From the NCBI RefSeq assembly GCF_020054945.1, contig NZ_JAIHAU010000009.1, forward strand, positions 1-64,000: a stretch of DNA of 64,000 nucleotides, read 5' to 3'. Position 1 is the first letter of the stretch. Every line of letters begins with the position of its first letter. The position numbers and the translations under genes are program-made. This document shows positions 43,715 to 52,854 of this stretch, one piece after another. Origin of the DNA: Mahella sp. GTDB taxonomy: Bacteria > Bacillota > Clostridia > Mahellales > Mahellaceae. A model generated the notes under the pieces. It searched no databases. It was not told the origin of the DNA and saw only the letters and a program-made list of their open reading frames with translations.

Positions 43715-44674
43715 ATGTCAAAGCGTAAATCTATCGCGGTGTTATTTGTCGGCATGATGATCTTAATGCTGGTTTTGTCAGCCTGTAGCGCTCAAGATCA
43801 GCCCGATGCATCCGCCGGTGGCGGATCGAACCAAAGCGTGCCGGAGGACAACTCGAAAAAAGGATGGCCTGAGGTTTTGCATTACAGCGTGGTGCCCGGA
43901 GAAAGCCAGGAGTCTCTCGCTAAGACCTTTGAGCCGGTGGTGGAGGATCTCAGCGAGGCGCTGGGCATTGAAGTGGAATTCTATATTCCTACCGACTATA
44001 CGGCTGTGATCGAGGCTATGCGCACCCAAAAGGTTGATGTGGCCGAATTCGGTCCATTTTCCTATATAATTGCCAATGAGCGCAGTGGTGCCGAGGCCTT
44101 TGCGGTAGCAGCCAAAAGCCCTGAGGAGGCCTTTTACACAAGCGTGATAATCGTGCCCGACGAGTCTCCTGCCAAAACCCTGGATGACCTTAAAGGCAAA
44201 AAATTTCTTTTTGTTGATCCGGCTTCTACTTCGGGGAACCTATTTCCTCACGTGATGCTGGCCAAGCATTTTGGCTTAAAGACAGCGGATGAAGTGGATA
44301 AATTATTCAGCAGCGTGTCCTTCTCCGGAGGGCATGATGCATCAGCGCTGACCATAGCCAAAGGCGATGCTGACGGCGCCGCCGTTTCAAGCTCCAGTCT
44401 GAAACGATTTGTGGATAAAGGCCTGCTCAAAGACAGCGATTACAAAGTTATAGCCGAATCCTCGCCTATTCCCGTTGACCCTATAACCTACCGCAAAGAT
44501 CTGCCTGAGGATTTAAAACAGAAAATAAAAGATTTCTTCTTATCTTACCAAAACGAAGAGATATTCGCTGAACGGGGTATCAACGGCTACTTCCCTATCG
44601 AAGATTCTGACTATGATATAGTTCGAGAAACGGCCGAGATACTCAATATGAGTCCGGAGGAATTGTTGAAATGA
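43715..44674 (+). CDS. phnD: Phosphonate ABC transporter substrate-binding lipoprotein
   Basis: A 319-residue lipoprotein: a signal peptide ending in the lipobox LSAC, a low-complexity linker, then the PhnD periplasmic-binding fold (YIPTDYTAVIEAMRTQKVDV, AEFGPFSYIIA, GKKFLFVDPASTSGNLFP, the phosphonate-binding stretch SGGHDASALTIAKGDAD). It captures phosphonates outside the membrane. I choose ATG 43715 because AAGGAG lies 9 nt before it; ATG 43706 is too close. ATGA overlap with phnC. Confidence 0.95.
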   Translation: MSKRKSIAVLFVGMMILMLVLSACSAQDQPDASAGGGSNQSVPEDNSKKGWPEVLHYSVVPGESQESLAKTFEPVVEDLSEALGIEVEFYIPTDYTAVIEAMRTQKVDVAEFGPFSYIIANERSGAEAFAVAAKSPEEAFYTSVIIVPDESPAKTLDDLKGKKFLFVDPASTSGNLFPHVMLAKHFGLKTADEVDKLFSSVSFSGGHDASALTIAKGDADGAAVSSSSLKRFVDKGLLKDSDYKVIAESSPIPVDPITYRKDLPEDLKQKIKDFFLSYQNEEIFAERGINGYFPIEDSDYDIVRETAEILNMSPEELLK

Positions 44675-45441
44675 GCGAGATCGTAAAGGCCGATGGCATA
44701 GCCCAGCCTATATTGACAGTAAGCGCTTTAAAAAAGACCTATAAAGATGGAACAGTGGCATTGCGAGGTGTGGATTTTACTGTTAAAGCAGGGGAAATTG
44801 TGGGCATCATCGGTTCCAGCGGTGCGGGGAAAAGCACCCTTATGCGCTGCATCAACCGATTGATAGAACCGTCGGACGGTTATGTGTATTTCGATGGCAT
44901 CGATGTGACTAAATCCAATAAACATCAATTGCGCTACGTGCGACGCCAAATGGGTATGATATTTCAAAGCTTCAACCTGATAGCGCGAAGTACCGTTCTA
45001 GGCAATGTATTGAACGGCCGATTGGGGTATATGGACAGCGTAAGGGGGGCTTTGGGTATATTCTCGAAACAAGATATCGAGGATGCCATGAGCATATTGG
45101 AGCGCGTCGGGCTTGTGAATCAAGCGCATAAAAGAGCGGACGAATTGAGCGGGGGTCAACAGCAGCGGGTAGGTATCGCCCGGGCACTCGCCCAAAAACC
45201 CAAACTCATATTGGCGGATGAACCCATAGCCAGCCTCGATCCGGTCACATCTGAAAACATAATGGATTATATATACCGTATATGTAAAGAGGATGGAATA
45301 ACATGTCTTATCAACCTGCATCAGGTGGAGTTTGCTAAAAGGTATGCCGACAGGATAATAGGCATACGAGCCGGCAGAAGGGTCTTTGAGGGCAGAGCGC
45401 AGGATCTTGCTCAGGACGTTGTGCAAGAGATCTATGCATGA
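44671..45441 (+). CDS. phnC: Phosphonate transporter ATP-binding protein
   Basis: A 256-residue ATPase: Walker A IIGSSGAGKSTLMRCINR, signature LSGGQQQRVGIARALAQ, Walker B LILADEPIASLDP. The sequence FDGIDVTKSNKHQLR is PhnC-like. It overlaps phnD and phnE by 4 nt each. Confidence 0.96.
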   Translation: MSEIVKADGIAQPILTVSALKKTYKDGTVALRGVDFTVKAGEIVGIIGSSGAGKSTLMRCINRLIEPSDGYVYFDGIDVTKSNKHQLRYVRRQMGMIFQSFNLIARSTVLGNVLNGRLGYMDSVRGALGIFSKQDIEDAMSILERVGLVNQAHKRADELSGGQQQRVGIARALAQKPKLILADEPIASLDPVTSENIMDYIYRICKEDGITCLINLHQVEFAKRYADRIIGIRAGRRVFEGRAQDLAQDVVQEIYA

Positions 45442-46217
45442 GTTATGAAAGATGTGATGATATGAGATGGAAAAAATTCCTGCTGATTTTGGTCCTTGTG
45501 GCTATCACAGTCTGGTCGATGGCCGGCATCGACTTTTCTATAAAGGAGATCGTTTCCGGCATGGGGGAGGTTATCCGTTTCATAACCGTGGATATGATTC
45601 CTCCGGATATATCCAGCCTGTTCGATCTTATGCAGCCGCTACTGGATACCATTTATATGAGCTTGGTGGCCGTAGTAGTCGCCGCTGTAATTTCCTTTGT
45701 GCTGGCATATCTTGCTTCCAGCATCACCACACCTCATCCGATATTGCAGATAGCCGCTAGGGGAGTGGCATCGATATTGCGCACTATACCAGATATGGTT
45801 TGGGTGCTGCTTTTGGTGCCGGCATATGGTTTAGGGACTCTGGCAGGAACTATGGCGTTGCTCATAGCCGGCGTGGGTCTACTTACACGTTCTTTTGCTG
45901 AGGCGTTGGATGAGGTTGATAAGGGCCAGTTGGAAGCTGTTAAAGCCACCGGAGCCAGTTGGCTTCAGACCATGAGCAGGGCGGTGCTGCCTCAGTTTTT
46001 ACCTCAATTTGTAAGCTGGTCACTTTTCGGATTGGATACCAATGTGCGCAGTTCCACCATGATCGGTATGGTAGGCGCCGGCGGTCTTGGTTTTGCCATA
46101 CAGTCGGGTATAAAGCTATTTCAGTTTGAAGAGGTTACCATGGCCATCCTGATGACGGTGGTTCTATTCATAGGTATAGAGATGATCACGACTAAACTGA
46201 GAAGGAGGATAATATGA
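45438..46217 (+). CDS. phnE: Phosphonate transporter permease, first
   Basis: A 259-residue permease with six helices and the coupling motif EALDEVDKGQLEAVKATGAS, followed by NVRSSTMIGMVGAGGLGFAI typical of PhnE. ATG 45438 overlaps phnC; ATG 45462 would also be a reasonable start. The second permease follows with a 4-nt overlap. Confidence 0.94.
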   Translation: MSYERCDDMRWKKFLLILVLVAITVWSMAGIDFSIKEIVSGMGEVIRFITVDMIPPDISSLFDLMQPLLDTIYMSLVAVVVAAVISFVLAYLASSITTPHPILQIAARGVASILRTIPDMVWVLLLVPAYGLGTLAGTMALLIAGVGLLTRSFAEALDEVDKGQLEAVKATGASWLQTMSRAVLPQFLPQFVSWSLFGLDTNVRSSTMIGMVGAGGLGFAIQSGIKLFQFEEVTMAILMTVVLFIGIEMITTKLRRRII

Positions 46218-47062
46218 GTGTTGATTTAGCAAAAAAGGAGATGCCCATAGGGCAGCCCGAGCCATCCGGCGTCGAGCAGCACAGAAACAGGACCAATGAT
46301 CGCTATCTGCTTTGGATAGCGTTGTTTAGCATTATTTTCTTCATTTTTGCTTTGCAGCAGTTGGATTTCGATTATGGAAGATTGATAAGCGGTACGAGAG
46401 AATTGCCATTAATGGCTGTTAAAATGTTTCCGCCAAATTTTTCCGAATGGGAAGACGTATTGCGATCAGTGGCGGAGACATTTCAGATGACGTGGGCGGC
46501 TACATTGCTGTCGGTGGTTGTTGCCTTTGTGCTTTCATTCTTCTGTGCGGCCAATACGGCGCCCAGCCGTTGGATGTTTTGGTTTCTGCGTGGCTTTGCG
46601 GCGCTCATGCGCGCCATACCGGTGCTGGTATGGGCTATCATATTTGTGGCGGCATTGGGATTAGGACCGCTGCCTGGGGTATTGGCATTGGCCATTCATA
46701 GTTTAGGAATGATGATAAAGGTGTTTTCCGATTCTATAGAAGAGGTGGACCAACGGGTGTTGGAGGCCATGCGCGCCGCGGGAGCCGGGTGGTTACAGAT
46801 GATAGTGCGGGGTGTTCTGCCGTTGGTATATACATCGTTTATGTCATGGGCTTTGCTTAGATTCGATATCGATCTTAGGTACGCCACAGTCCTGGGGATG
46901 GTCGGAGCTGGTGGCATAGGCTGGCAGCTCATTCGATCCATGCACATGTATGAGCTGCACGATGCGCTGTTTATTGTAATGGTTATGTTTGCCATGCTTT
47001 ATACCGTTGAGATGATGAGCAATTTTATTAAAAAAAGGATGATTAACGCTAATGGATTATAA
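46214..47062 (+). CDS. phnE2: Phosphonate transporter permease, second
   Basis: A 282-residue paralogue of the preceding permease, with SIEEVDQRVLEAMRAAGAGW and DLRYATVLGMVGAGGIGWQL. Two PhnE copies are common and may form a heterodimer. It overlaps phnG by 11 nt. Confidence 0.94.
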   Translation: MSVDLAKKEMPIGQPEPSGVEQHRNRTNDRYLLWIALFSIIFFIFALQQLDFDYGRLISGTRELPLMAVKMFPPNFSEWEDVLRSVAETFQMTWAATLLSVVVAFVLSFFCAANTAPSRWMFWFLRGFAALMRAIPVLVWAIIFVAALGLGPLPGVLALAIHSLGMMIKVFSDSIEEVDQRVLEAMRAAGAGWLQMIVRGVLPLVYTSFMSWALLRFDIDLRYATVLGMVGAGGIGWQLIRSMHMYELHDALFIVMVMFAMLYTVEMMSNFIKKRMINANGL

Positions 47063-47501
47063 AGATAAAGCCATATTGACCAGAATACTGGTGGAGGGTG
47101 ACAAAAGCATATGGGGGAACTGGTCTGAAGATGTATCAAGGTGCCATGAAGTGACGGAGGTTAAACCCGCCAGTAGGAGTCTGGTCATGGTAAAGGTCAG
47201 GGATTCGGTATCCCAACAGCCATTTTATATGGGAGAGGCGCTTATGAGCGAGTGCGCAGTGAAGGTGGATGGGGTGGCAGGGTTTGGTGCCATTATGGGA
47301 GATTGCCCGGAGCATGCCCGAAGCTTGGCGGTGATCGATGCGGCGTTCAACGCCTGTCTGCCCGAAGTCGAAAGGTGGCTACCGGTGTTAGCCGAGCAGG
47401 AAAAATTAATTGAGAAGCGGCAGAGACAGGACTATGCGGCGGTATCGAAAACAAAGGTGGATTTTTCCACTATGGAGGATTATGATGGCAAAGACAGATA
47501 G
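47052..47501 (+). CDS. phnG: C-P lyase core subunit PhnG
   Basis: A 149-residue core-complex subunit. The family stretch FYMGEALMSECAVKVDGVAG with GAIMGDCPEHARSLAVIDAA is present. With PhnI it performs nucleosidase chemistry, attaching phosphonate to the ribose of ATP at C1' and releasing adenine. Overlaps phnE2 and phnH. Confidence 0.93.
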   Translation: MDYKDKAILTRILVEGDKSIWGNWSEDVSRCHEVTEVKPASRSLVMVKVRDSVSQQPFYMGEALMSECAVKVDGVAGFGAIMGDCPEHARSLAVIDAAFNACLPEVERWLPVLAEQEKLIEKRQRQDYAAVSKTKVDFSTMEDYDGKDR

Positions 47502-48078
47502 CTTGGTATTTGATCCGGTATTCGATGCTCAATGGGTCTATAGGCAGCTTTTGGATGCCATGGCCCGGCCGGGCAAGATTTGCAGCGTGCTTAAGCCTCC
47601 TATGACCTCTATAGCTTTGACGCTGCTGGATAATGAGGTGACCTTTGCTATTGCAGGTCGCGGTTCTGCCGATGAGGAAAGGCATATAAGATGGCTTACA
47701 GGCAGCAGCCCTGCGCCATGGGATAGAGCCGACTATATATTCGCAGAAGGAGCGCTGGAGGATAAACAAATTGCGGAGATCATGCATATGGCAAAACGAG
47801 GCAGCCTGCTTAGGCCCGATGAGAGCGCTACCATAATTTTGTCCGTGGAAGAGCTTGGCAAAGGGAAACAGCCCGGAGGATATATATTGAGAATATCCGG
47901 GCCGGGCGTCGAACATGAACGGTTTTGTGCGGTCAAAGGGTTATCCTCATGCTGGATGCGCTTACGCGAGATCGTCGATGCGGAGTATCCTATGGGTATA
48001 GACATGATAATAACCGATGAAAAAGGCGAGATCATAGCTTTACCCCGTACTACCATAATAAAGGCTGGTGACAAATAA
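47482..48078 (+). CDS. phnH: C-P lyase core subunit PhnH
   Basis: A 198-residue subunit beginning MMAKTDSLVFDPVFDAQ, with RQLLDAMARPGKIC and LSSCWMRLREIVDAEYPMGI conserved in PhnH. It lies in the core complex with G, I and J. ATG 47482 is preceded by GGAGGA and overlaps phnG by 20 nt. Confidence 0.92.
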   Translation: MMAKTDSLVFDPVFDAQWVYRQLLDAMARPGKICSVLKPPMTSIALTLLDNEVTFAIAGRGSADEERHIRWLTGSSPAPWDRADYIFAEGALEDKQIAEIMHMAKRGSLLRPDESATIILSVEELGKGKQPGGYILRISGPGVEHERFCAVKGLSSCWMRLREIVDAEYPMGIDMIITDEKGEIIALPRTTIIKAGDK

Positions 48079-49208
48079 TGGGATATGTTACAGTTACCGG
48101 AGGAAAAGAGGCTATAGTCTCGGCCAACCGTCTCATAAGGTTTTATCGTTTAAAGGATGCAGCCGTGCCTTTGGATGTAAAGGAAATACAAAGCCAGATG
48201 CGCCTCATGATTGATCGAGTCATGGGAGAAGGTGGGTTATATGCGCCTGAATATGCTGCCATAGCCTTAAAGCAGGCCGAGGGTGATATAGCCGAAGCGG
48301 CTTTTTTGCTGCGGGCTTATCGTTCGACACTGCCACGCAGCCATTATTCTCTCACGGTAGAACCGGCGCAAATGCGCCTCATAAGGCGTATATCATCGGC
48401 ATTTAAGGATATACCGGGGGGGCAGATGCTAGGGCCTACCTATGATTATACCCACAGGTTGATTGATTTCGCTTTGACAAACGAAAATGAGGACGATATA
48501 GCCGCTTTTATAAAGGATTTCCGCCAAGAAATGGATGATGCCGAGCAGATGCCAACATTTTCGAAGGTGATAGATGTCTTGCGTTCAGAGGACTTGATGG
48601 ATGGCATGCCCGAATCCCATGCCGAAGCGACGCCATTCGATGTGACTATGGAAAGCTTGAGCTTTCCGGCACCTCGGTCGGCTAGGTTGCAGCTCTTGGC
48701 TAGGGGAGAGACCGGTGCTATGGTAGCGCTGGCATACAGCAGCATGCGCGGCTACGGTGCGGTGCATCCCACCATAGGCGAATTGCGAGTGGGTTTTGTT
48801 TCGGTGTATATACCCTATCCATTCTCCGACCAAGCGGAGGGAATGCCGATATATATAGGCGAGATATTGCTAACCGAGGTGGAGATTATAAACTCCTTCG
48901 CCGAGAATAAGACAGCTGATAAGGCCCGATTTTCGATGGGCTACGGTCTTTGTTTCGGCCATAATGAGCCTAAAGCCATCGCTATGGCCATATTAGAGAG
49001 CAGCCTTGAAACCCAAGGCACGGCGCCCGTGCAGGATCAGGAGTTCGTACTCATGCATATAGACAGCGTCGAGGCCAACGGTTTTGTATCACATTTAAAG
49101 CTGCCCCATTATGTCACATTCCAATCATCTCTGGATCGCATAAGGCAGACCCGGAACCAGCCCGGAAAGGAGGAAATCGATGTTATCGCTGATCGACGAG
49201 AGGTATAA
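48078..49208 (+). CDS. phnI: C-P lyase core subunit PhnI
   Basis: A 376-residue nucleosidase-like subunit. The start GYVTVTGGKEAIVSANRLI, the MGEGGLYAPEYAAIALKQAE block, and VAGHNEP-like FGHNEPKAIAMAILE match PhnI. Length matches other PhnI proteins (E. coli 354). It overlaps phnH by one base and phnJ by 29 nt. Confidence 0.96.
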   Translation: MGYVTVTGGKEAIVSANRLIRFYRLKDAAVPLDVKEIQSQMRLMIDRVMGEGGLYAPEYAAIALKQAEGDIAEAAFLLRAYRSTLPRSHYSLTVEPAQMRLIRRISSAFKDIPGGQMLGPTYDYTHRLIDFALTNENEDDIAAFIKDFRQEMDDAEQMPTFSKVIDVLRSEDLMDGMPESHAEATPFDVTMESLSFPAPRSARLQLLARGETGAMVALAYSSMRGYGAVHPTIGELRVGFVSVYIPYPFSDQAEGMPIYIGEILLTEVEIINSFAENKTADKARFSMGYGLCFGHNEPKAIAMAILESSLETQGTAPVQDQEFVLMHIDSVEANGFVSHLKLPHYVTFQSSLDRIRQTRNQPGKEEIDVIADRREV

Positions 49209-50034
49209 CTTCGCTTTTTTGGACGAGGGGTCAAAACGGGAGATACGGCGCAAGACTCTTAAAGCGGTGGCCATTCCGGGTTATCAAGTACCATTTGCCT
49301 CAAGGGAACTGCCCATAGCGCGCGGATGGGGCACCGGAGGGCTTCAGCTCACGCTTTCATTGATAGGGCCAAAGGATGTGCTCAAGGTCATCGATCAAGG
49401 CAGCGACGACAGCGTCAACGCGGTGAGCATACGCCATCTGGTGGAGAACACAGCCGGCATAGCTACTACTGAAGAGACCGGAGAGGCTACGATAATACAG
49501 ACGCGCCATCGCATACCTGAACAACCCCTTAGGGAGAATCAAATATTGGTGTTTCAAGTACCACTTCCAGAACCTCTTCGTGTCATAGAGCCAAGGGAGG
49601 AGATAACGAGGCGCCAGCATGCCGAGATGGATTACAGCTCCATGTGGCTGAGCCTTTATGAAGATATAGTGCATTGGGGTGTGGTGACGGTAAGTCACAG
49701 TTACCCATGTATCGCACACGGCAGGTATCTTTTCAGTCCCAGCCCTATACCCCGATGGGACATACCGAAATTAAACCATGCCGAATGTCTTTACCTTTTC
49801 GGAGCCGGACGCGAAAAGCGTATATACGCCATACCGCCTTATACCGATGTGCTGCCTCTGTCCTTTGAGGATTATCCTTTTGAGGTAGAAAGTTTTGTGG
49901 GGCGTGCATGCTGCAAATGTGGCAGCTCGGATACATTCCTCAACGAGATATTTGATGAGGCTAGCGGTCAAAAGATATATCAATGCAGTGATACGGCATT
50001 TTGTAAAAAAAGGCAGAGGGAGCGGGAAATATGA
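49180..50034 (+). CDS. phnJ: C-P lyase radical-SAM subunit PhnJ
   Basis: A 284-residue enzyme that cleaves the carbon-phosphorus bond by radical SAM chemistry. The atypical cluster motif CX2CX21CX5C is complete near the C-terminus (CKCGSSDTF ... YQCSDTAFCKK), and the glycine-rich RGWGTGGLQLTL region near the N-terminus is where the glycyl radical site lies. AAAGGAGG precedes ATG 49180. Confidence 0.97.
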   Translation: MLSLIDERYNFAFLDEGSKREIRRKTLKAVAIPGYQVPFASRELPIARGWGTGGLQLTLSLIGPKDVLKVIDQGSDDSVNAVSIRHLVENTAGIATTEETGEATIIQTRHRIPEQPLRENQILVFQVPLPEPLRVIEPREEITRRQHAEMDYSSMWLSLYEDIVHWGVVTVSHSYPCIAHGRYLFSPSPIPRWDIPKLNHAECLYLFGAGREKRIYAIPPYTDVLPLSFEDYPFEVESFVGRACCKCGSSDTFLNEIFDEASGQKIYQCSDTAFCKKRQREREI

Positions 50035-50909
50035 TGGAAACCAAGATTTTAAGCCAACAGGAAACTGACGATGCATTCGATGAGCATGATATACCTTTAA
50101 TGAAAGTAAAAGGTTTAAGCAAGCGCTATGGTGAGGGATGCGAAAAATGTACCATGGACGACAGTATAAGCCGATGCCCTGAATGTGGTGCCCTGTGGGC
50201 GTGTCGAGATATATCCATCGAGCTTTATCCAAAGGAGATACTCGGCATAGTAGGTGAGAGCGGATCGGGCAAAAGTACCCTTATGCGTTGCCTATACTTT
50301 GAAGAGCAAGTTACCCATGGTGCTATGTATTTGTCGATTTTTAGAAGCGGCAAAGCCGATTTATTTAAGGAATCGTCCCAAATCCAGCGGTATATACGCA
50401 ACCATATGATGGGTATGGTATTTCAGAACCCGTGGATGGGGCTTAGAATGCATATTTCAGGCGGTGGCAATATAGCCGAAAAGCTTATAGCTGCGGATAT
50501 GTACCATGTGGGCAGTATACGCTGCCGGGCAGCCGAACTGTGGCGTCGGGTCGAGATGCCATTAGAGCGCATGGATGAATCGCCGAGAAACTTCAGCGGC
50601 GGTATGCAGCAGAGGGTTCAGATAGCCAAAGCACTGGCCAATCATCCGCCTCTCTTGTTTTTGGATGAGGTTACTACCGGATTGGATCTATCTGTACAGG
50701 CCAAGGTATTAGATCTAGTGCGGCAGTTGCAGCAGGAGCTGGGAGTGGCCATGCTCATCGTATCCCACGATCTGGCCGTCATAAGGATGTTGGCCGATCG
50801 CACCGTGGTCATGAAGCATGGACGGATTATAGAAGAAGGGCTTACCGATCAGATATTGGAGGACCCGCAGCATCCGTATACACAGCTTTTGGTACGTTCG
50901 TTACTATAA
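50031..50909 (+). CDS. phnK: C-P lyase accessory ATPase PhnK
   Basis: A 292-residue ABC-type ATPase (VGESGSGKSTLMRCLYF, FSGGMQQRVQIAKAL, LLFLDEVTTGLDL) that binds the core complex. Between strand 1 and Walker A an insertion carries two Cys pairs, CEKC and CPEC, that could hold a metal. Some PhnK proteins from Gram-positives have a similar insertion, as I recall. ATGA overlap with phnJ. Confidence 0.94.
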   Translation: MMETKILSQQETDDAFDEHDIPLMKVKGLSKRYGEGCEKCTMDDSISRCPECGALWACRDISIELYPKEILGIVGESGSGKSTLMRCLYFEEQVTHGAMYLSIFRSGKADLFKESSQIQRYIRNHMMGMVFQNPWMGLRMHISGGGNIAEKLIAADMYHVGSIRCRAAELWRRVEMPLERMDESPRNFSGGMQQRVQIAKALANHPPLLFLDEVTTGLDLSVQAKVLDLVRQLQQELGVAMLIVSHDLAVIRMLADRTVVMKHGRIIEEGLTDQILEDPQHPYTQLLVRSLL

Positions 50910-50917
50910 AGAAGGGG

Positions 50918-51649
50918 GTGTTTTATATATTAAAGGTGGAATCATTAGTTAAGCGCTTTCATCTGGCCCTGACACGGGACATAGATGTATGCGCGCTGGA
51001 TGGCGTATCATTCGAGGTGCCTCAAGGGTGTTTTCTGGGTATAGCCGGCCCCAGCGGCGTCGGCAAATCGACTATATTGAAATGCATATACCGTACATAT
51101 CTGCCTACGTCGGGCCATGTATGGTATCGGTCAGCGCTTTTTGGGGAAATCGATCTCGCCAATGCTTCAGAGAGACAGATAAGCCTATTGCGGGCGCAGG
51201 AGATAGGATACGTATCCCAATTTCTAAAAGTGATACCCAGGGTGACAGCAATTGATGTGGTGGCCGGGAGGCTGATCCCATTCGATTATACGTGGCAGCA
51301 GGCCCGGCAAAGGGCGCAGTTGTTGCTGGAGATGCTCCATGTGCCGAAGGATCTGTGGGATGCTTATCCAGCCACCTTCAGCGGCGGAGAGCAACAGCGC
51401 ATCAATCTCGCGCGGGGCTTTATAACTCGGCCCCGATTACTGCTTTTGGATGAACCCACCGCATCTTTGGATGATGGAATGAAACAACATGTAGTGGAGC
51501 TTATCTTGAAAATGAAGCAAGAGGGGGTAACTATGGTGGGCATATTTCACGATCAAGACACCATGAAACGAGTGGCTGACAGCGTTCTTAACATGGGCGA
51601 TGTCATCGCAAGAAACGATATCGCGAAGAGAGCGGAGGCTATGTCATGA
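50918..51649 (+). CDS. phnL: C-P lyase accessory ATPase PhnL
   Basis: A 243-residue ATPase (IAGPSGVGKSTILKCIYRTY, FSGGEQQRINLARGF, LLLLDEPTASLDD), with the typical PhnL text YVSQFLKVIPRVTAIDVVA. The GTG at 50918 is a poor start in position relative to the GA-rich stretch; GTG 50936 is an alternative. It overlaps phnM. Confidence 0.94.
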   Translation: MFYILKVESLVKRFHLALTRDIDVCALDGVSFEVPQGCFLGIAGPSGVGKSTILKCIYRTYLPTSGHVWYRSALFGEIDLANASERQISLLRAQEIGYVSQFLKVIPRVTAIDVVAGRLIPFDYTWQQARQRAQLLLEMLHVPKDLWDAYPATFSGGEQQRINLARGFITRPRLLLLDEPTASLDDGMKQHVVELILKMKQEGVTMVGIFHDQDTMKRVADSVLNMGDVIARNDIAKRAEAMS

Positions 51650-52854
51650 TGTCTGTAAAGCGCATAACAGGTGGCAAGCTCGTCATGCCCTTTGGCATTA
51701 TGGAAAACGCCGCTTTGATCTTGGAGAATGGCAAGATCGCTGCCATTGAAGAAAGGCCTTCGGTGGCTTATAAGGAGGGGGATATGGATGCCTCGGGTCG
51801 ATGGGTGTTGCCGGGCATAATAGATTGCCATAGCGACGCCATCGAAAGGGAGATGCAGCCGCGCCCCAACAGCAGTTTTCCTTTTGATGTGGCTTTTTAT
51901 GAATTGGAACGCAGGCTGATGGGTTGCGGTATCACTACAATCTTTCATTCTATATCCATGTTTAACGAGAGCGGAGGAAATCAATTGCGTACCAATGGTG
52001 CAGTCCGCCGCATGGTACATGATATACGTCGCATGGCGAATAGCTGTGGCTTGATAAGGCATAAGATACATTTACGATTTGAGATAAACAATATATCGGC
52101 CGTACCCATCGTAGAGCAAATGCTGCGGGAAGGTTCGATAGATGAGCTGTCATTTATGGATCATACTCCGGGGCAGGGCCAGTTTAGGGATCTAGAGGTT
52201 CAAAAGAGAATCTATAGGGATCTGTATGCCCTTTCAGATGGGGAGGTAGTCCGTCTTTTAGAGAAACGGCAACAGATGGCGGTATTGGATGCCGACGAAT
52301 TACAGCGGTTAGCAGATCTGGCTTATAGCTGCGGTATACCGCTGGCATCTCATGATGATGATTCAATCGAAAAACTGGAGCTTGTCAAGGGATGGCATGC
52401 GTGCATAAGCGAGTTTCCAGTCGATATGGATGTGGCGAACAAGGCGCACCGAGAGGGCTTGCACGTGGCTGTGGGTGCTCCGAATGTGCTGCTGGGCAGG
52501 TCCCACAGCAATAACCTCTCGGCGCTTGATAGCATTAAAGCCGGTGCTGCAGATATACTGTGCTCTGATTATTATCCGCCGGCGCTTTTGCATGCAGTGT
52601 TTTACCTGCAAGATTTGGGATATCCGGCAAACGACGCTGTGAATATGGTATCGTTAAACCCGGCCAAGGCTTTGGGTATAGCGAGGTGCAGTGGCTCCAT
52701 AGAGGTAGGCAAAGAAGCGGATTTAATCTTGATAAATAAGCATGGGGTACGCCCCGTGCTGGAGAAGGTATTGGTCGGAGGCGATGTGGTTTATGAGCTC
52801 CATTGCCAAAAGCAGGATTATTACAATAGAGAGGAGATAAAAGGTGGGCATTAA
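51646..52854 (+). CDS. phnM: Ribose 1-methylphosphonate 5-triphosphate diphosphatase
   Basis: A 402-residue amidohydrolase-fold enzyme converting alpha-D-ribose 1-phosphonate 5-triphosphate to the 5-phosphate plus diphosphate. DCHSDAIEREMQPRPNS, FHSISMFNES, SHDDDS and the C-terminal IARCSGSIEVGKEADLI are conserved. It is the last of the canonical core genes; phnN and phnP are absent. Overlaps phnL and the next gene. Confidence 0.95.
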   Translation: MMSVKRITGGKLVMPFGIMENAALILENGKIAAIEERPSVAYKEGDMDASGRWVLPGIIDCHSDAIEREMQPRPNSSFPFDVAFYELERRLMGCGITTIFHSISMFNESGGNQLRTNGAVRRMVHDIRRMANSCGLIRHKIHLRFEINNISAVPIVEQMLREGSIDELSFMDHTPGQGQFRDLEVQKRIYRDLYALSDGEVVRLLEKRQQMAVLDADELQRLADLAYSCGIPLASHDDDSIEKLELVKGWHACISEFPVDMDVANKAHREGLHVAVGAPNVLLGRSHSNNLSALDSIKAGAADILCSDYYPPALLHAVFYLQDLGYPANDAVNMVSLNPAKALGIARCSGSIEVGKEADLILINKHGVRPVLEKVLVGGDVVYELHCQKQDYYNREEIKGGH

